Part shown: piece by piece, positions 10,101-24,100 of the stretch
Position numbering within the stretch: the first letter of the stretch is position 1
Layout of the letters: each line of letters opens with the position of its first letter
Source of the DNA: Triparma columacea
Taxonomy: Eukaryota; Sar; Bolidophyceae; Parmales; Triparmaceae
DNA length: 54,561 nt
Assembly: GCA_030267965.1 (NCBI GenBank)
Contig: BRYA01000644.1
Coordinates: forward strand, 14,665 to 69,225
Direction of reading: 5' to 3'
Translations under genes and position numbers: made by a program
Notes under the pieces: generated by a model
The model's database searches: none
What the model was told of the DNA's origin: nothing
What the model saw: the letters and a program-made list of their open reading frames with translations, nothing else

Positions 10101-10562
10101 ATGGCTTCCCTTGCTCGCAACATTTTCAAAAGCACGACAACCATTGCCCGTGCTTCACTCCGCAATAACCCAATTTCTGCCCTTCCATCGGTGGCATCCG
10201 TTTCATATTCCCCTGGATCATCATCTGCTGCGGTTCCCAACAGTAGCGTACACACTCCTTGCTCCATCTGCGAGGCTCCAGTCCCTTGCGACCTTTGCAA
10301 GTCCTTTGGTCGTGACAGCATCGTTGCAATCTTCGACACCTCCAGCACCTCCCAACCTGAAGTCACATTCTTCCAGGAGCTCAGCACTGTCTCTGATGCT
10401 GCCGTCCCAGACACCCCGACCTGCGCCATTTGCGGAGAGATGGAGGATGGTTGTGATTCTTGTATCTCGACTGTTGGCTTCAACGTCACCTCTAGGATCC
10501 ACGCCTTGCCTGGTTTTGAGCACCTTATCACCAAGGTTGATGGCCCTACCATGACAAGATAG
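10101..10562 (+). CDS. Small protein with two CxxC-CxxC motifs, probable mitochondrial
   Basis: 153 residues in one exon; I do not recognise it. The N-terminus (MASLARNIFKSTTTIARASL) is Arg/Lys/Ser-rich, free of acidic residues and amphipathic, like a mitochondrial presequence. Two similar metal-binding-like motifs follow: CSICEAPVPCDLC (about residues 54-66) and CAICGEMEDGCDSC (about 113-126), each CxxC-x5/6-CxxC. The tail is short and lacks membrane segments. An organellar zinc or iron protein is a reasonable guess, nothing more specific. It is convergent with the thioredoxin-PUB gene and divergent from the U-box gene. Confidence 0.7.
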   Translation: MASLARNIFKSTTTIARASLRNNPISALPSVASVSYSPGSSSAAVPNSSVHTPCSICEAPVPCDLCKSFGRDSIVAIFDTSSTSQPEVTFFQELSTVSDAAVPDTPTCAICGEMEDGCDSCISTVGFNVTSRIHALPGFEHLITKVDGPTMTR

Positions 10563-10733
10563 CATTTGCATTAACGATTAATGGTGGTGTTCAATCCTAA
10601 AAAAGCAGGTTTCAATTTAATTTGGTTGTTTGGGCAATTGCGTATTAAACCCAGCCCCATCGCCGACCCCCGAACAAGCTCCCCTTATCTCCCCTTGGCG
10701 CCCTTAACCCCCCCCCCCCCCCTCCAACCTGCC

Positions 10734-12962
10734 TCAGAAGTCGTTGTTGTATTCCACGAGAGCCTTCGCCAGCTGCTCCTTGACGCTCTTAAGAAAGTTC
10801 CAGTCGATATCAGCTTCATCCTCTCCGCCCCCCAGCAGCATCCTGTCGGAGTTTGCAGGGTCCTTCTTCCATCCGCAGGTCTCGAGGATCTTCTTCCCCC
10901 CAATGAGCCCCTTGATCTTATTCTTGTAGGCTTTGCTCTGCGACGATCGCGGGAGGGTTGCGTTAATTTTTACAACAACCATACACTTGCCGCTTTGCCA
11001 TACCGCCATGCTTCGCTCTGCCCCACTTCACTATATCTGCATTCTCACCTCCATATTGATCCCCCTGTACTTTTCCTCCTCTGGCTTGTCCACCACGTTG
11101 CCCACAAAGATTCCCAGGAGCTTGAGGGCATTACCCCCGTCTCCCCCAGCCCTATACTGCCCAAGCTTCGCGATGCTATCGGTAATGATGGTTTCTTTTG
11201 AGCGAGTGTCGACGGATTTTTGCTTCTTGGGAATGGCAGAGATCTTCTCGACCTGCAGCAGGAGCGGGACGAGCAAAGCGAAGACCGATGGAGGTTAGAA
11301 TCGTACGCTATGCCCCTCCCCTCCCCCCTCCCTCCCCCCAATTCTCCTCACCTTTTCCTCCCCCTCCTCGTACTGGATGGCACTTGGGTTATACCCATCT
11401 GCCCCTAGCTGGCTCTTGAGTTTCCCCCCGTTCGACTGCCTCTCCAGCTTGTCCTTTGCCAGCTCCGCCCTTATCCTGTCCCTCTCCTTCTTGGCGTCTT
11501 CCTTCTCCTTCTTTTTGGCCCAGATTACCTTCTTCCTCTCCTGCTTCTCCATCTCTTCCCTGGTCTTGCCCATCTGCTTCCCCATCTCCCTCCTCTGTTT
11601 CTCCCTCTCGACGTGGTCTACCTACAACGGGGGAAGGGGAAAGAGGGATTAGTTAGATGACAACCCGCTCATAATATCGCCGCCGCTCCTACCCTAACCT
11701 CTCATCCATCCTCACCTTCTCTGCCTCTTCCCTCTCGGCCCTCTTGGCCTTCAGGAGAGCCTTGATCTCCAAAACCTTTGCGGCCTTTTCCTCGTCGGTC
11801 ATTGGCTTCACCTCCTCGGTGCTCTCGGAGAAGTCAGAGTGGCCGGATTTGTTGGCGTGGAGTTCAAGGTTTGCCATGTTGGAGAGGATCTTTCCGCATT
11901 CATTGCACTTGTAGCTGTGTGACGAGCAAAGCGAGTCGCGGTAAGGGTTGCGCAAATGATTAGGATTGTTTTCGTGTTTTCGCTCGTCGCTCACACTTGT
12001 GCTTGTGTGCTGTGCGTGTGTGGTGCACTCACCTCATGACCTTCACTCCTCCTTCAGTAACAGGCACACACCCCTCCCCGTCGCTCTTCATCTTCCCATC
12101 CTCCATGATGATCGCCCCGCTCGGCTCCACGTCCATGTCCTCCCCTCCCTTCCCGTCGTCCTGGTGGAGCATGATCCAATCGATGGCCCCCTCCAAGGTC
12201 CCCCCCCCATTGTCAAGCCCCTTCCTGGCCATCTCCTCCTCGAAGCCCATCTCCCCCATGAGCGTCGCCATTAGGCCGGAGTCATCAGGCTTCTCGACCT
12301 GCATAGCGGACGCCCCTCCCCCCCCGGCCAGCCTCCTCAACCTGGCCTCCCTTGGGTCCTCTGCAGCGCTCCCTCCCATCGTGTTTCCAGCGCCCTCGAA
12401 CGCGGTGCTCTTGGCCTGCAAAAGGAGCTGCTCGAGGCCCTGGATGTTCCCTCCCCTGACGCTCCCGAGCTCAGCCTTGGGAAGCGCGAAGAGCTTGAAG
12501 GTGGGGAAGGCTGAGATCTGGTAGTCCTGGGTATCAAAGTCTGGGGAACTCTCATAGATGTAACAGAAGGAAACGTTGGGGTAGGCAGGACCCCACTCAG
12601 AAGCTATCTTCTGTTGGAGCACAGGCTTGATTGCTTTGCAAGGTCCGCACCAGGTGGCTGTGAGGGTGGGCGCAGAGGGGATGTGGAGGGAGGGAGTTAG
12701 ATCCTCTTAGGTGATCATTGACGGTAAATTTGTGCACTCCTTTATACAAAAGGGGAATTCGATGAGTACGAAGCAAGTAACATCCACGACCTTCCCCATT
12801 TCAAGGGATAAACAGCACGGAGGCAAGCGGAGGCGAAAGGTATCGTAGATTGTTTGGGCATGACACACCTGTGAACATTACAAGAGCGTGAGTCTTGCCA
12901 GAAGTAGCAGCAGACAGCAAAGTATCTAGCGCAATGCCGTTATGAATTTCATCAAAGCTCAT
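10734..12962 (-). CDS. Thioredoxin-UBA-C2H2-coiled coil-PUB protein, six exons
   Basis: Probable CDC48/p97 cofactor. Exons 12962-12869, 12657-12033, 11914-11716, 11621-11352, 11252-11049 and 10937-10734 all keep phase and give 531 residues. Domains: thioredoxin fold with WCGPC across the first exon junction (~34-38); UBA at ~159-198 (LMGEMGFEEEMARKGL...AIDWIMLHQ); a C2H2 finger at ~241-262 (CNECGKIL...HANKSGH); a Lys/Glu coiled coil to ~395; and PUB at ~397-531 (NALKLLGIFVGNVVDKPEEE). PUB domains bind the C-terminal tail of p97 and UBA binds ubiquitin, so a role in ubiquitin-directed segregase work with redox input is inferred. UBA-C2H2-PUB proteins occur in plants; the thioredoxin head is the unusual part. 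The ATG at 12962 is chosen because longer frames would run into CDC48 exon 1. Confidence 0.88.
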
Positions 12963-13035
12963 AATTGAGTGAGTCTTGTGGAGCTTTTCTAAATCGGCAA
13001 ACAAGTCGGAGCAAAATATCCCATCCCTTAAAACA
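12963..13035. promoter_or_regulatory. 73-bp bidirectional start region
   Basis: Only 73 bp separate the start codons of the thioredoxin-PUB gene (minus) and CDC48 (plus). Transcription start sites and any 5' UTRs must overlap or be very short, so the two genes are probably co-regulated. Confidence 0.6.
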
Positions 13036-16028
<2,993 letters not shown>

Positions 16029-16597
16029 GGAGAGAGAGTTGTAAGGAGGGGAATAAGGGAAGCCGAGTAAACTAGCAGGCACGTGTTAATGACATAAACG
16101 AAGACCCTGCAATTATTTATTATTCATATTCAAAACCTCCCATCACCCATCAAGTCTCACTAAGTCGGAGTGCATGGAACCGCCGTCTGACAGCACCTTC
16201 TCTCACACCCAAACCGAAAGTAACTAGTAAGTTGTCGCCGATGAAATAAAAATACCCGCGAAATCAACTTCATATACATATATCGGCTATCATATATCTT
16301 CTCCCCCGTACGTGGCCCAAAGAGCGGAGTAGTGGAAGGAATGGTGACCCACCGTATATTTTCCACCCTCATTATGAGCCTCAAAAGATTCGTTTTTGAA
16401 CATTTTAATGATAGTTACCGTCCACTATCACATTACATCACGTACATCATTCAACGTGCCGTTTGGGTGCCCAGAACAATCAGAAGGAGGGTTCGTTTGT
16501 GACGTTGTCCATAGATTCCATCAAATTTCACACCCCCCCATTCTCCCCTCTAGCTCACTCACCCACCCCCTTTCCTCCCATCACCATCAGACAAACC
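16029..16597. other. Intergenic, no gene seen
   Basis: 569 bp between CDC48 and cytochrome c. It holds the 3' flank of CDC48, an AT-richer middle, and a pyrimidine-rich promoter just before ATG 16598. Short frames on both strands show no family resemblance. Confidence 0.5.
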
Positions 16598-17047
16598 ATG
16601 AGTGAGAAGAAGGGAGCCAAGATTTTCAAGACGGTGAGTACCTCCTCACTGTCGTCATGGAGTCATCATGCAGTAATCATGTTCACCTTCAAATGGTTCA
16701 TCTAACCCCCCTCCTCCCTCCCCATCCTCCCGACCCCATGAACCCCCTCCCCCCTCATTTCCCGCGTACAGAAATGCTCGCAGTGCCACACTGTCGAGGC
16801 TGGAGGAGCCCACAAGCAGGGCCCCAACCTCCACGGTCTTTTCGGCCGCCAGTCCGGCCTAGCCGAGGGCTACAGCTACAGTACCGCCAACAAGAACTCC
16901 GGCGTCATGTGGGGAGAGGACACTCTCTTCGAGTACCTTCTCAACCCCAAGAAGTACATCAAGGGAACCAAGATGGTGTTCGCCGGACTCAAGAAGCCGG
17001 CGGAGAGGAAGGACCTTATCTCCTACCTTAAGGCTGCCACCTCCTAA
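16598..17047 (+). CDS. CYC: Cytochrome c
   Basis: Soluble electron carrier of the mitochondrial intermembrane space between complexes III and IV. Exon 1 16598-16633 (12 codons) and exon 2 16772-17047 join in phase 0 and give 103 residues, the normal size. The heme-attachment motif CSQCH follows directly after the intron (Cys14, Cys17, His18), and the axial Met lies in [14 protein letters not shown]. The [13 protein letters not shown] loop is typical of class I mitochondrial cytochrome c. The tiny first exon is easy to miss; without it the protein lacks its N-terminal helix. Confidence 0.96.
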
Positions 17048-17285
17048 TGGAAACATTCCGTCCATGTCCGTTACGAATATGGCGTGCGAAGGGTGATAAG
17101 TGAAGAGGAAGAGGCATCGGAGCTGTAGGAACAGGCTTCTTGGGAGGAGAGAGGAGAAGCGGTGTTGGCGGGGATGGAAAAGTGACACGAATATAACTAC
17201 GACGTCTTTTTAGATAAACAAAAAAGAATGCGAAGGGAAGCTTTTCATTATTGTGGCAGCCTCCTCTCCGAAAGCAACGTCGATT

Positions 17286-19980
17286 TCACCTCAATGTCCT
17301 TCCTGCAGGCTCCACAACCGTCCTTCCTCCCCATCCCCTCAGCCCTTCCCCAATTCCACTGCCTTCCCGTACCTCGAACCCTTCCCCTTCCCACGTCCTT
17401 ACAACATCATTATACACATTGCCCTTCAACTCCACCTTGATATTCTCAATCCTCCCCACCTTGCCCTCGAAATCGACCTTCAGCCCCAATCCATCTTGTT
17501 GTATGCACGTAACCAGCTCCCCGTTCAGGAGAATGCACCACGACCCGTCCCTCCCCCCCACCCACCCTGGCGTGTGAACGGTGAAGATGACGCCCCCCTC
17601 CAGAGCGAGCCCGCCCTCCACCCCCCAAATCTTTACATTCAACGTCGCAGCCGACCTTCCTAAGCACATGGAACGCGTAAGGCCATACATTATCGCCTCT
17701 CCTCTGTCAGTTTCATCCAGCCCAAATTTGTCCTTCAACTCCCCCCCCCCAGCCCCCCCCTTTACCCAGCCGGGGAGCCCCCTGACCTCCTCAGTGACGA
17801 TGCTGTCGTCCGCTATCAGGGCCAGTGTGCTTTCGATCGTAGAAGGTTGGATGACCGACCCCGTAATGTCAACGTATGAGGTAGAGACAACAACGAGGTA
17901 CAACTTCCATACTTCCTCAGGCCGAATGATCAGGGTCGCATTGTCACACGCACCCGTAAAATCACTCCCTAGCTCCTTTTCCCCATCCCACCTTGCATTT
18001 GCCAACACCACGGTGGCCTTGCCGGCCGGATCTTGGCCCACACAAACTTCACCTCCCTCGTCCAAAATGTCCACCCGCTCTATCCCTCGTCTCCTCCAAT
18101 CTAAAATGAACGCTTCGATAGCATCCTTCCCCACACCCTTTAGTTCTGTCTTCAAGCCAATCCCGATTTGCCAGACGACATGCGTGCCAGCACCAGCGTC
18201 GCTCTTGGCTTCCTCGATTGCTAGCTTCACGGAGTCAGTACTCACATATATGACATCGTAGCAGCTCCAATCTTCTCTGTCCCAACCTGCAACCCCTCCA
18301 GACTCTTCAAACCTTTCTTTCTCATCTACAATTACAAACCCTCTGTACTGCGGCTGCATTGACTTCAAAGTCCAACTCCTTGGCCATCTATGTTCCTTCT
18401 TCCTCAGCAGAATGTCCACTTCTCCACCCAAACTACCAACGCCTATTATAAACCCGTACTCCATCCATCCGTTCAAGCCCTCCTGACTGGCAACGTCAGA
18501 TATCGTCTTAACTTCTACATCGAAGTCAGACTTCATAGCGTCGAGAGCTGCGATGAGCGAAGCGAATCACGTAAGGGGTTTAGGACTACCAAAGGACAAA
18601 TTCCAGCAAGCGTCACCGCTTCTCGCCCCCCCTCTCTGTCTCACCTTGCCATCCACCCCATCTCCACCATCCGACCTCTGTGATGAAGAGCACCTTGGGC
18701 TTGGAAATTCTATGTCCCCCCCCCCCCTCTTCAAGTTCCCAAAGGACATCCACGAATTTCTGCAGCCTCCCGCCGTACCCGTGTTCCTTGACGACTCTCT
18801 CCCTCCCTCTCGCCCCCCTCTCCGCCCTCTCCTCCTCTCCCATGTTGTAAGCGTCCTCGATTCCCTTCTTGACGCTATCCTGAACACTTCCTACGTCGTA
18901 ATATAAGCAAACCCCATCGCAAACTCCCTCAATACCGCCGAACTTCTCCGTCAGCAAGGGCGTGGTTGTCGAAAGGACTTCATACACCCTGTTGTTGACC
19001 ATCCCCGCCTCCCGTTGGGAGTCCATCGTGGAACCAAGGACAACCAAAGCGTCAGAGTAAACCTTTGCAAGGTCGGACTGTGGGAGCACGCCCTTCCAGT
19101 AGGGAGCGAACTCGGGAAAGGAGTCCCAAGAAGATCCGTAAATCACGACTCTAGTATCAGGGAGAGTTTTGGAGGCCTCAATGGCTGCCTGGAGGGCCTC
19201 TTCAAGGAACTGTTTTGCCCCGGCAGTTATAGCCCCGCCTGAACCAACAAACACAATGTCAGTCCTCCTCCCCTCATGCGGCAGAGGCCTGAAGACCTGA
19301 CTGTCAACGGCGAGCTCATTGTACGCAGTCGTAACTCCTTTAACCTTGAATATCTCCTCAACCTCCCTGCTGTTCGTTAGGATCGCGTCGAAGTCTAGCG
19401 TCACTAGAATATCCGGCGTCGGGAAGTCAGGGTCAAGCGACCAGAATACGACCTTGACCGGCGGTCCATCCGGGCACCTCCCCGACAGCCTGTTTCTCCT
19501 GTCAATCCTCCTAACCTCGTTAACGAATGCCGCAATCATCGCGAAGTACCCCTCCACGACCACAGCATCGCTGCAGGTACCGTCGAGACCCTCGTAGTGG
19601 AAGGGGTAGAATGTCTTCCCCGTGTAGTCTACATGGGGGTTGGACCTTGACGAGGAAGCTAGGCCGGACGTTGTCAGTACACTGCCGACGATTAGGGATG
19701 AGGAGGGGGGAACTTGGGCGTGGAGGGAGAGGGTGAGGGTACGGTTAAGGCAGGAGGTGAGAGAGGGGAGAAGGAGGAACAGGAGGAGGGAGGTAATTAA
19801 CATGGGTCGGGGGGAGGAGGGGTTGGGGGGAGGGAGGAATGGGGAAAAAGGGGCAGGTGGTGAGGGAGGAAATCGAATGGACTGTTTAGAAAACAGGAGA
19901 GGAGCCGGATGGGGTTTGGCGGGCAAAGACGTTGGGTTGGGGGGTGGAAAGGATGGAGATGGAGGGGTTGAAATACCCAT
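17286..19980 (-). CDS. Secretory-pathway CgeB-like glycosyltransferase, two exons
   Basis: Exon 1 19980-18645 and exon 2 18547-17286 join in phase 1 over a 97-bp intron and give up to 865 residues. From ATG 19803 the protein starts with a clean signal peptide or anchor (MLITSLLLFLLLPSLTSC); the 59 Pro-rich residues before it may be 5' leader. Residues ~200-450 follow the CgeB/GT4-like pattern: DAILTNSREVEE, TDIVFVGSGG, RVVIYGSSWDSF, a Ser/Gln/Arg loop and NNRVYEVLSTTTPLLTEKFGG, where the Glu of N-R-x-x-E is the usual nucleotide-sugar contact. The second half (KPKVLFITEVGWWRWGGWQ onward) starts like a second glycosyltransferase N-lobe, then becomes a beta-rich region I cannot name. Sugar donor and acceptor are unknown; a role in glycosylating wall or secreted proteins is inferred from the leader. 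Confidence 0.75.
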
Positions 19981-20159
19981 CCGAGATCCGAGATGAAAAA
20001 GTCCTAAACTTATTTGTGATTTTCTGAATGTAACGTATAATCATCTAGTATTATGATCCGATTCTTTCTCTCCGATTGATTAGATCCTATCTGACTATAC
20101 TTGGAAAAGAGGTAACGTGTGTGCGCTGCTGCAGGTACCGCGTTCGACCTTCTCTACGC

Positions 20160-20453
20160 TCAGTGTGGGTTGTACTGGGATCTGCTGTGGTAGAAGCAGT
20201 CGAGATAATCCCGGCGGTGTTCCCGCTGGATCGTGCGCATCCTGGAGTACGTGCTTTCATTCTCCCCCCTTGGCACACCGTTCCTTCGGTCAATGAAGTG
20301 GGCGAGGGCCTTGCGCATCCACATCGCACCCTCGCGCACTAGAGTAACCCCGATGATTCTGCGGAAGAGCTGGAGGTAGGTCTGCTTCGCGAAGTGCTGG
20401 CTGGCCGCTCCCATCTCGTCCCAGTGTTTCTCGGCCGCAGACTTGGCGCACAT
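20160..20453 (-). CDS. Unidentified coding fragment
   Basis: An open minus-strand frame with GC-rich third positions and mixed, protein-like composition (MCAKSAAEKHWDEMGAASQH, then QTYLQLFRRIIGVTLVREG). The frame stays open about 80 nt further upstream (DDFTDLIN before the Met), so a start or a splice site may lie there. I do not recognise it. It could be an exon of a gene that is otherwise lost, or a gene relic. Confidence 0.35.
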   Translation of the reverse strand: MCAKSAAEKHWDEMGAASQHFAKQTYLQLFRRIIGVTLVREGAMWMRKALAHFIDRRNGVPRGENESTYSRMRTIQREHRRDYLDCFYHSRSQYNPH

Positions 20454-21142
20454 GTTGATGAGGTCGGTAAAGTCATCACTGATTGCCCCCAGCTTATTTA
20501 TGGTATCGAATGAAAATAAATACGGGGTTAATGTACGTAGTATATGGAATGCCTCCGACTTGAATTTTACCGTAACAAAAGGTTATTCTGATAATTTTTG
20601 TCGAGATGAGATGGGTAAAAATTGGTTAAGCGAAGGGTTATGAGGGCACGTATAACATAAAAGTAGCTGCGGTAGGCATGGTTTTAATATGAAATAGATT
20701 GGACGCGGTAATTTTACGTACCTCTTTAAAGTTTGTGATATTGACAAATTTTTAGAAAAAACGCAAATTCTTATTGGTCGGTCAAAACGTGTCAAACAAA
20801 CCAACGCATAAAAGATTTCATCAGACAGAGGTAAGCGTTGAAGGAGTTGCAAACGCTTTTGAATCACTTGTTTGTATCGACCACTGCTTTTCTCCCCCCC
20901 CGCTACTATTTCATCAAGGAAAATAGGGATTTCCGCCACACCACGTTCTCAATCTCTTTGACTTCTACTCAACATTCTGGTCGATTGAGCCCTTAGAAGT
21001 TTGTAAATATACGATTACAAGGCACAAACATCCTTCAAAACAATACTATAGACTTATTCAGCCCTAATCGCGCAATATCTCACACAAAATTGCCCTCTTC
21101 CTTAGCCCTCGACTTTATTGATCATATTCATATTGACAAAAG
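20454..21142. other. Intergenic, no confident gene
   Basis: Leads into the DUF285 gene. The open minus frame at 20583-20939 has AT-rich, codon-unbiased content and no recognisable motif. 20990-21142 is the probable promoter and 5' UTR of the gene starting at 21143. Confidence 0.45.
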
Positions 21143-24100
21143 ATGAAGTCACTAGTCGCTTCGTTCGCTGCTTTGCTGCTAGTTTTGGTACTCCTCGCCA
21201 TCACTACCCACGGCACTGACAAATCGCTGAGGTCTCCTTCAAGAGGCCTACAGGACTTTGCCTTTGGCGGTAATGACATCAGCGACAGTGTCAACATTAT
21301 CTTTGCTAACGGCAAGAAGAGCAACAAGGGCAACAAGGGCAACAAGGGCAACAAGGGCAACAAGGGCAACAAGGGCGACAAGACCAAGAAGGGTAAGAAA
21401 GGCAAGAAAGGCAACAAGGGGAACAAGGGCACAACTCCGCAGCCAGCTGAGAGCCCCACGCCTGCTCCAACTCCTGCACCCACTCCCGCGCTTCTTCTTG
21501 AGGAGAAACCCTGCCTCGACGATAGTACCTTCGGATTGGCACTTACTGCCTGGTTTTCTGATTCTACCAGTGCGACAACCGAATACGGCAACATCACGGA
21601 CTGGTAAGTAGTTGGAAGAACAAGCGAGTAGAGAAGATGCAGATGGGGCTTTGTGGTGGGCAGGCGGACAACGTAGGACGGGACAACGAAGCATCACGGG
21701 AGGATGAACACGCGAGCCCCAATAAAACTAACCCTTATATTCTCCTCTCGGCAATCCGCCCCCTGCGGACCAAATTAAATCGCTGGCTGAGCAGGTGCAC
21801 GACGGGTGTCACTGACATGTCGGAGGCATTCCTATACAAAGCTGCATTCAACGAGGACATCAGCGGATGGGACGTCTCCAGAGTCACTAAGATGTATCGT
21901 ATGTTCTTGTGAGTATTGAGAGATGCTTGGAGATGAGGTCTTTGTGGTTTGCGTGTTATCTTTGTTGCATTGTATTTTAAGTAATACACTCGCTTGTCAT
22001 TCTAACATTCACACACGCACACGCCAATCTAATCTCGCACATCTCCACTCGGCATTATATTCAACGCAGTGGCGCTCAAGTCTTCAACCAGGATATTGGG
22101 AGTTGGGATGTCTCCAGTGTCACTGCCATGGGGGGTATGTTCTAGTGAGTATTGAGAGATACTTTTGAGATGAGGTCTTCGTGGTTTGCATGTTATCTTT
22201 GCTGCATTCTCTTTTAAGTAATATAATCGCTTCTAATTCTAACATTCACACACGCACACGCAAATCTCATCTCGCAAATCACCACTCGGCCTTGAATTAA
22301 ACGCAGTAACGCACCTTCATTCAACCAGAACATTAGGAGTTGGGATGTCTCGAGTGTCACTGACATGACGGAAATGTTCTATGACGCAAGAGCCTTTGTC
22401 GAGGACGTCAGAGTCTGGAACATTTGCAGTGTCGACATCGAGTTCAATTATTTTGATAATATGTTCACTGGCTCCGGCCAACCAGACACTGATCTGGTAC
22501 CCGACGCTAACGGAGAATGCATCGATTGCCCTGCCGGTACCACCTCTGGCTCCGGAAAGTACGTAGAGGGCCAAAACCCTTGCTGCCTCAACGATAGTGG
22601 CTTCAAAATTGCGCTTGCTCTCTGGTTTTCTGATCCTACCCTTGCGGAAAGCACATACGGCAACATCAAGGACTGGTGAGTAGTTGGAAGAACAAGCGAG
22701 TAGAGAGGATGCAAATGGGGGCTTTGTGGTGGGCAGGCGGACAAAGTAGGACGGGAAAACGAAGTATCACGGGAGGATGAACATATGAGCCCCAATAACA
22801 ACTAACCCTTATATTCTCCTCTCGGCAATCCGCCCCCTGCGGACCCAAATTAAATCGCCGGCTGAGCAGGTGCACGACGGATGTCACTGACATGTCGAGT
22901 GCATTCTATTTAGAACGTGAATTCAACGAGGACATCAGCGGATGGGATGTCTCGAGTGTCACTGACATGTCTGATATGTTCTAGTGAGTATTGAGTGATG
23001 CTTTGGAGAGGAAGTCATCGTGGTTTGCGTGTTATTTTTGCTGCATTCTATATTAAGTAATGTAATACACTCGCTTCTCATTCTAACATTCACACACGCA
23101 CACGCAAATCTCATTTCGAAAATCACCACTCGGCCTTGAATTAAACGNNNNNNNNNNNNNNNNNNNNNNNNNNNNNNNACGCACACGCAAATCTCATCTC
23201 GCACATCACCACTCGGCATTGAATTCAACGCAGTGGCGCAACAGTATTCAACCAGAATATTGGGAGTTGGGATGTCTCGAGTGTCATTGACATGACTAAT
23301 ATGTTCGGGTGAGTATTGAGAGATGCTTTGGATATGAGGTCTTAGTGGTTTGCGTGTTATCTCTGCTGCATTCTATATTAAGTAATACACTCGCTTCTCA
23401 TTCTAACATTCACACACGCACACGCAAATCTCATCTCGCACATCACCACTCGGCATTATATTCAACGCAGTGAGGCAGAACAATTCAACCAGGATATTGG
23501 GAGTTGGGATGTCTCCAGTGTCACTACCATGTATCAAATGTTCAGGTGAGTATTAAGAGATGCATTGGAGATGAGGTCTTCGTGGTTTGCGTGTTATCTT
23601 TGCTGCATTCTATTTTGAGTAATATACTCGCTTCTCATTCTAACAGTCACACACGCAAATCTAATCTCGCACATGTCCACTCGGCCTTGAATTAAACGCA
23701 GTGGCGCGTCTGCCTTCAACCAAAATATTGGAAATTGGGATGTCTCGAGTGTCACTACCATGTATGCTATGTTCGCGTGAGTATTGAGATGTGCTTTGGA
23801 GATGAGGTCTTCGTGGTTTGCGTGCTATCTTTGCTGCATTCTATTTTAAGTAATACATTCGCTTCTCATTCTAACATTCACACACGCACACGCAAATCTC
23901 ATCTCGCACATCTCCACTCGGCATTGAATTAAACGCAGTAATGCAGTTGTCTTCAACAAGGATATTGGGAGTTGGAATGTCTCGAGTGTCCTTAACATGG
24001 GGGATATGTTCAAGTGAGTATTGAGAGATGCTTTGGAGTGAATGTCTTCGTAGTTTGCGTGTTATCTTTGCTGCATTCTATTTTAAGTAATATACTCGCT

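Noticed and set aside
20583..20939. 118-codon minus-strand frame as a gene
   Set aside because: AT-rich, no codon bias, no motif, no partner exon.
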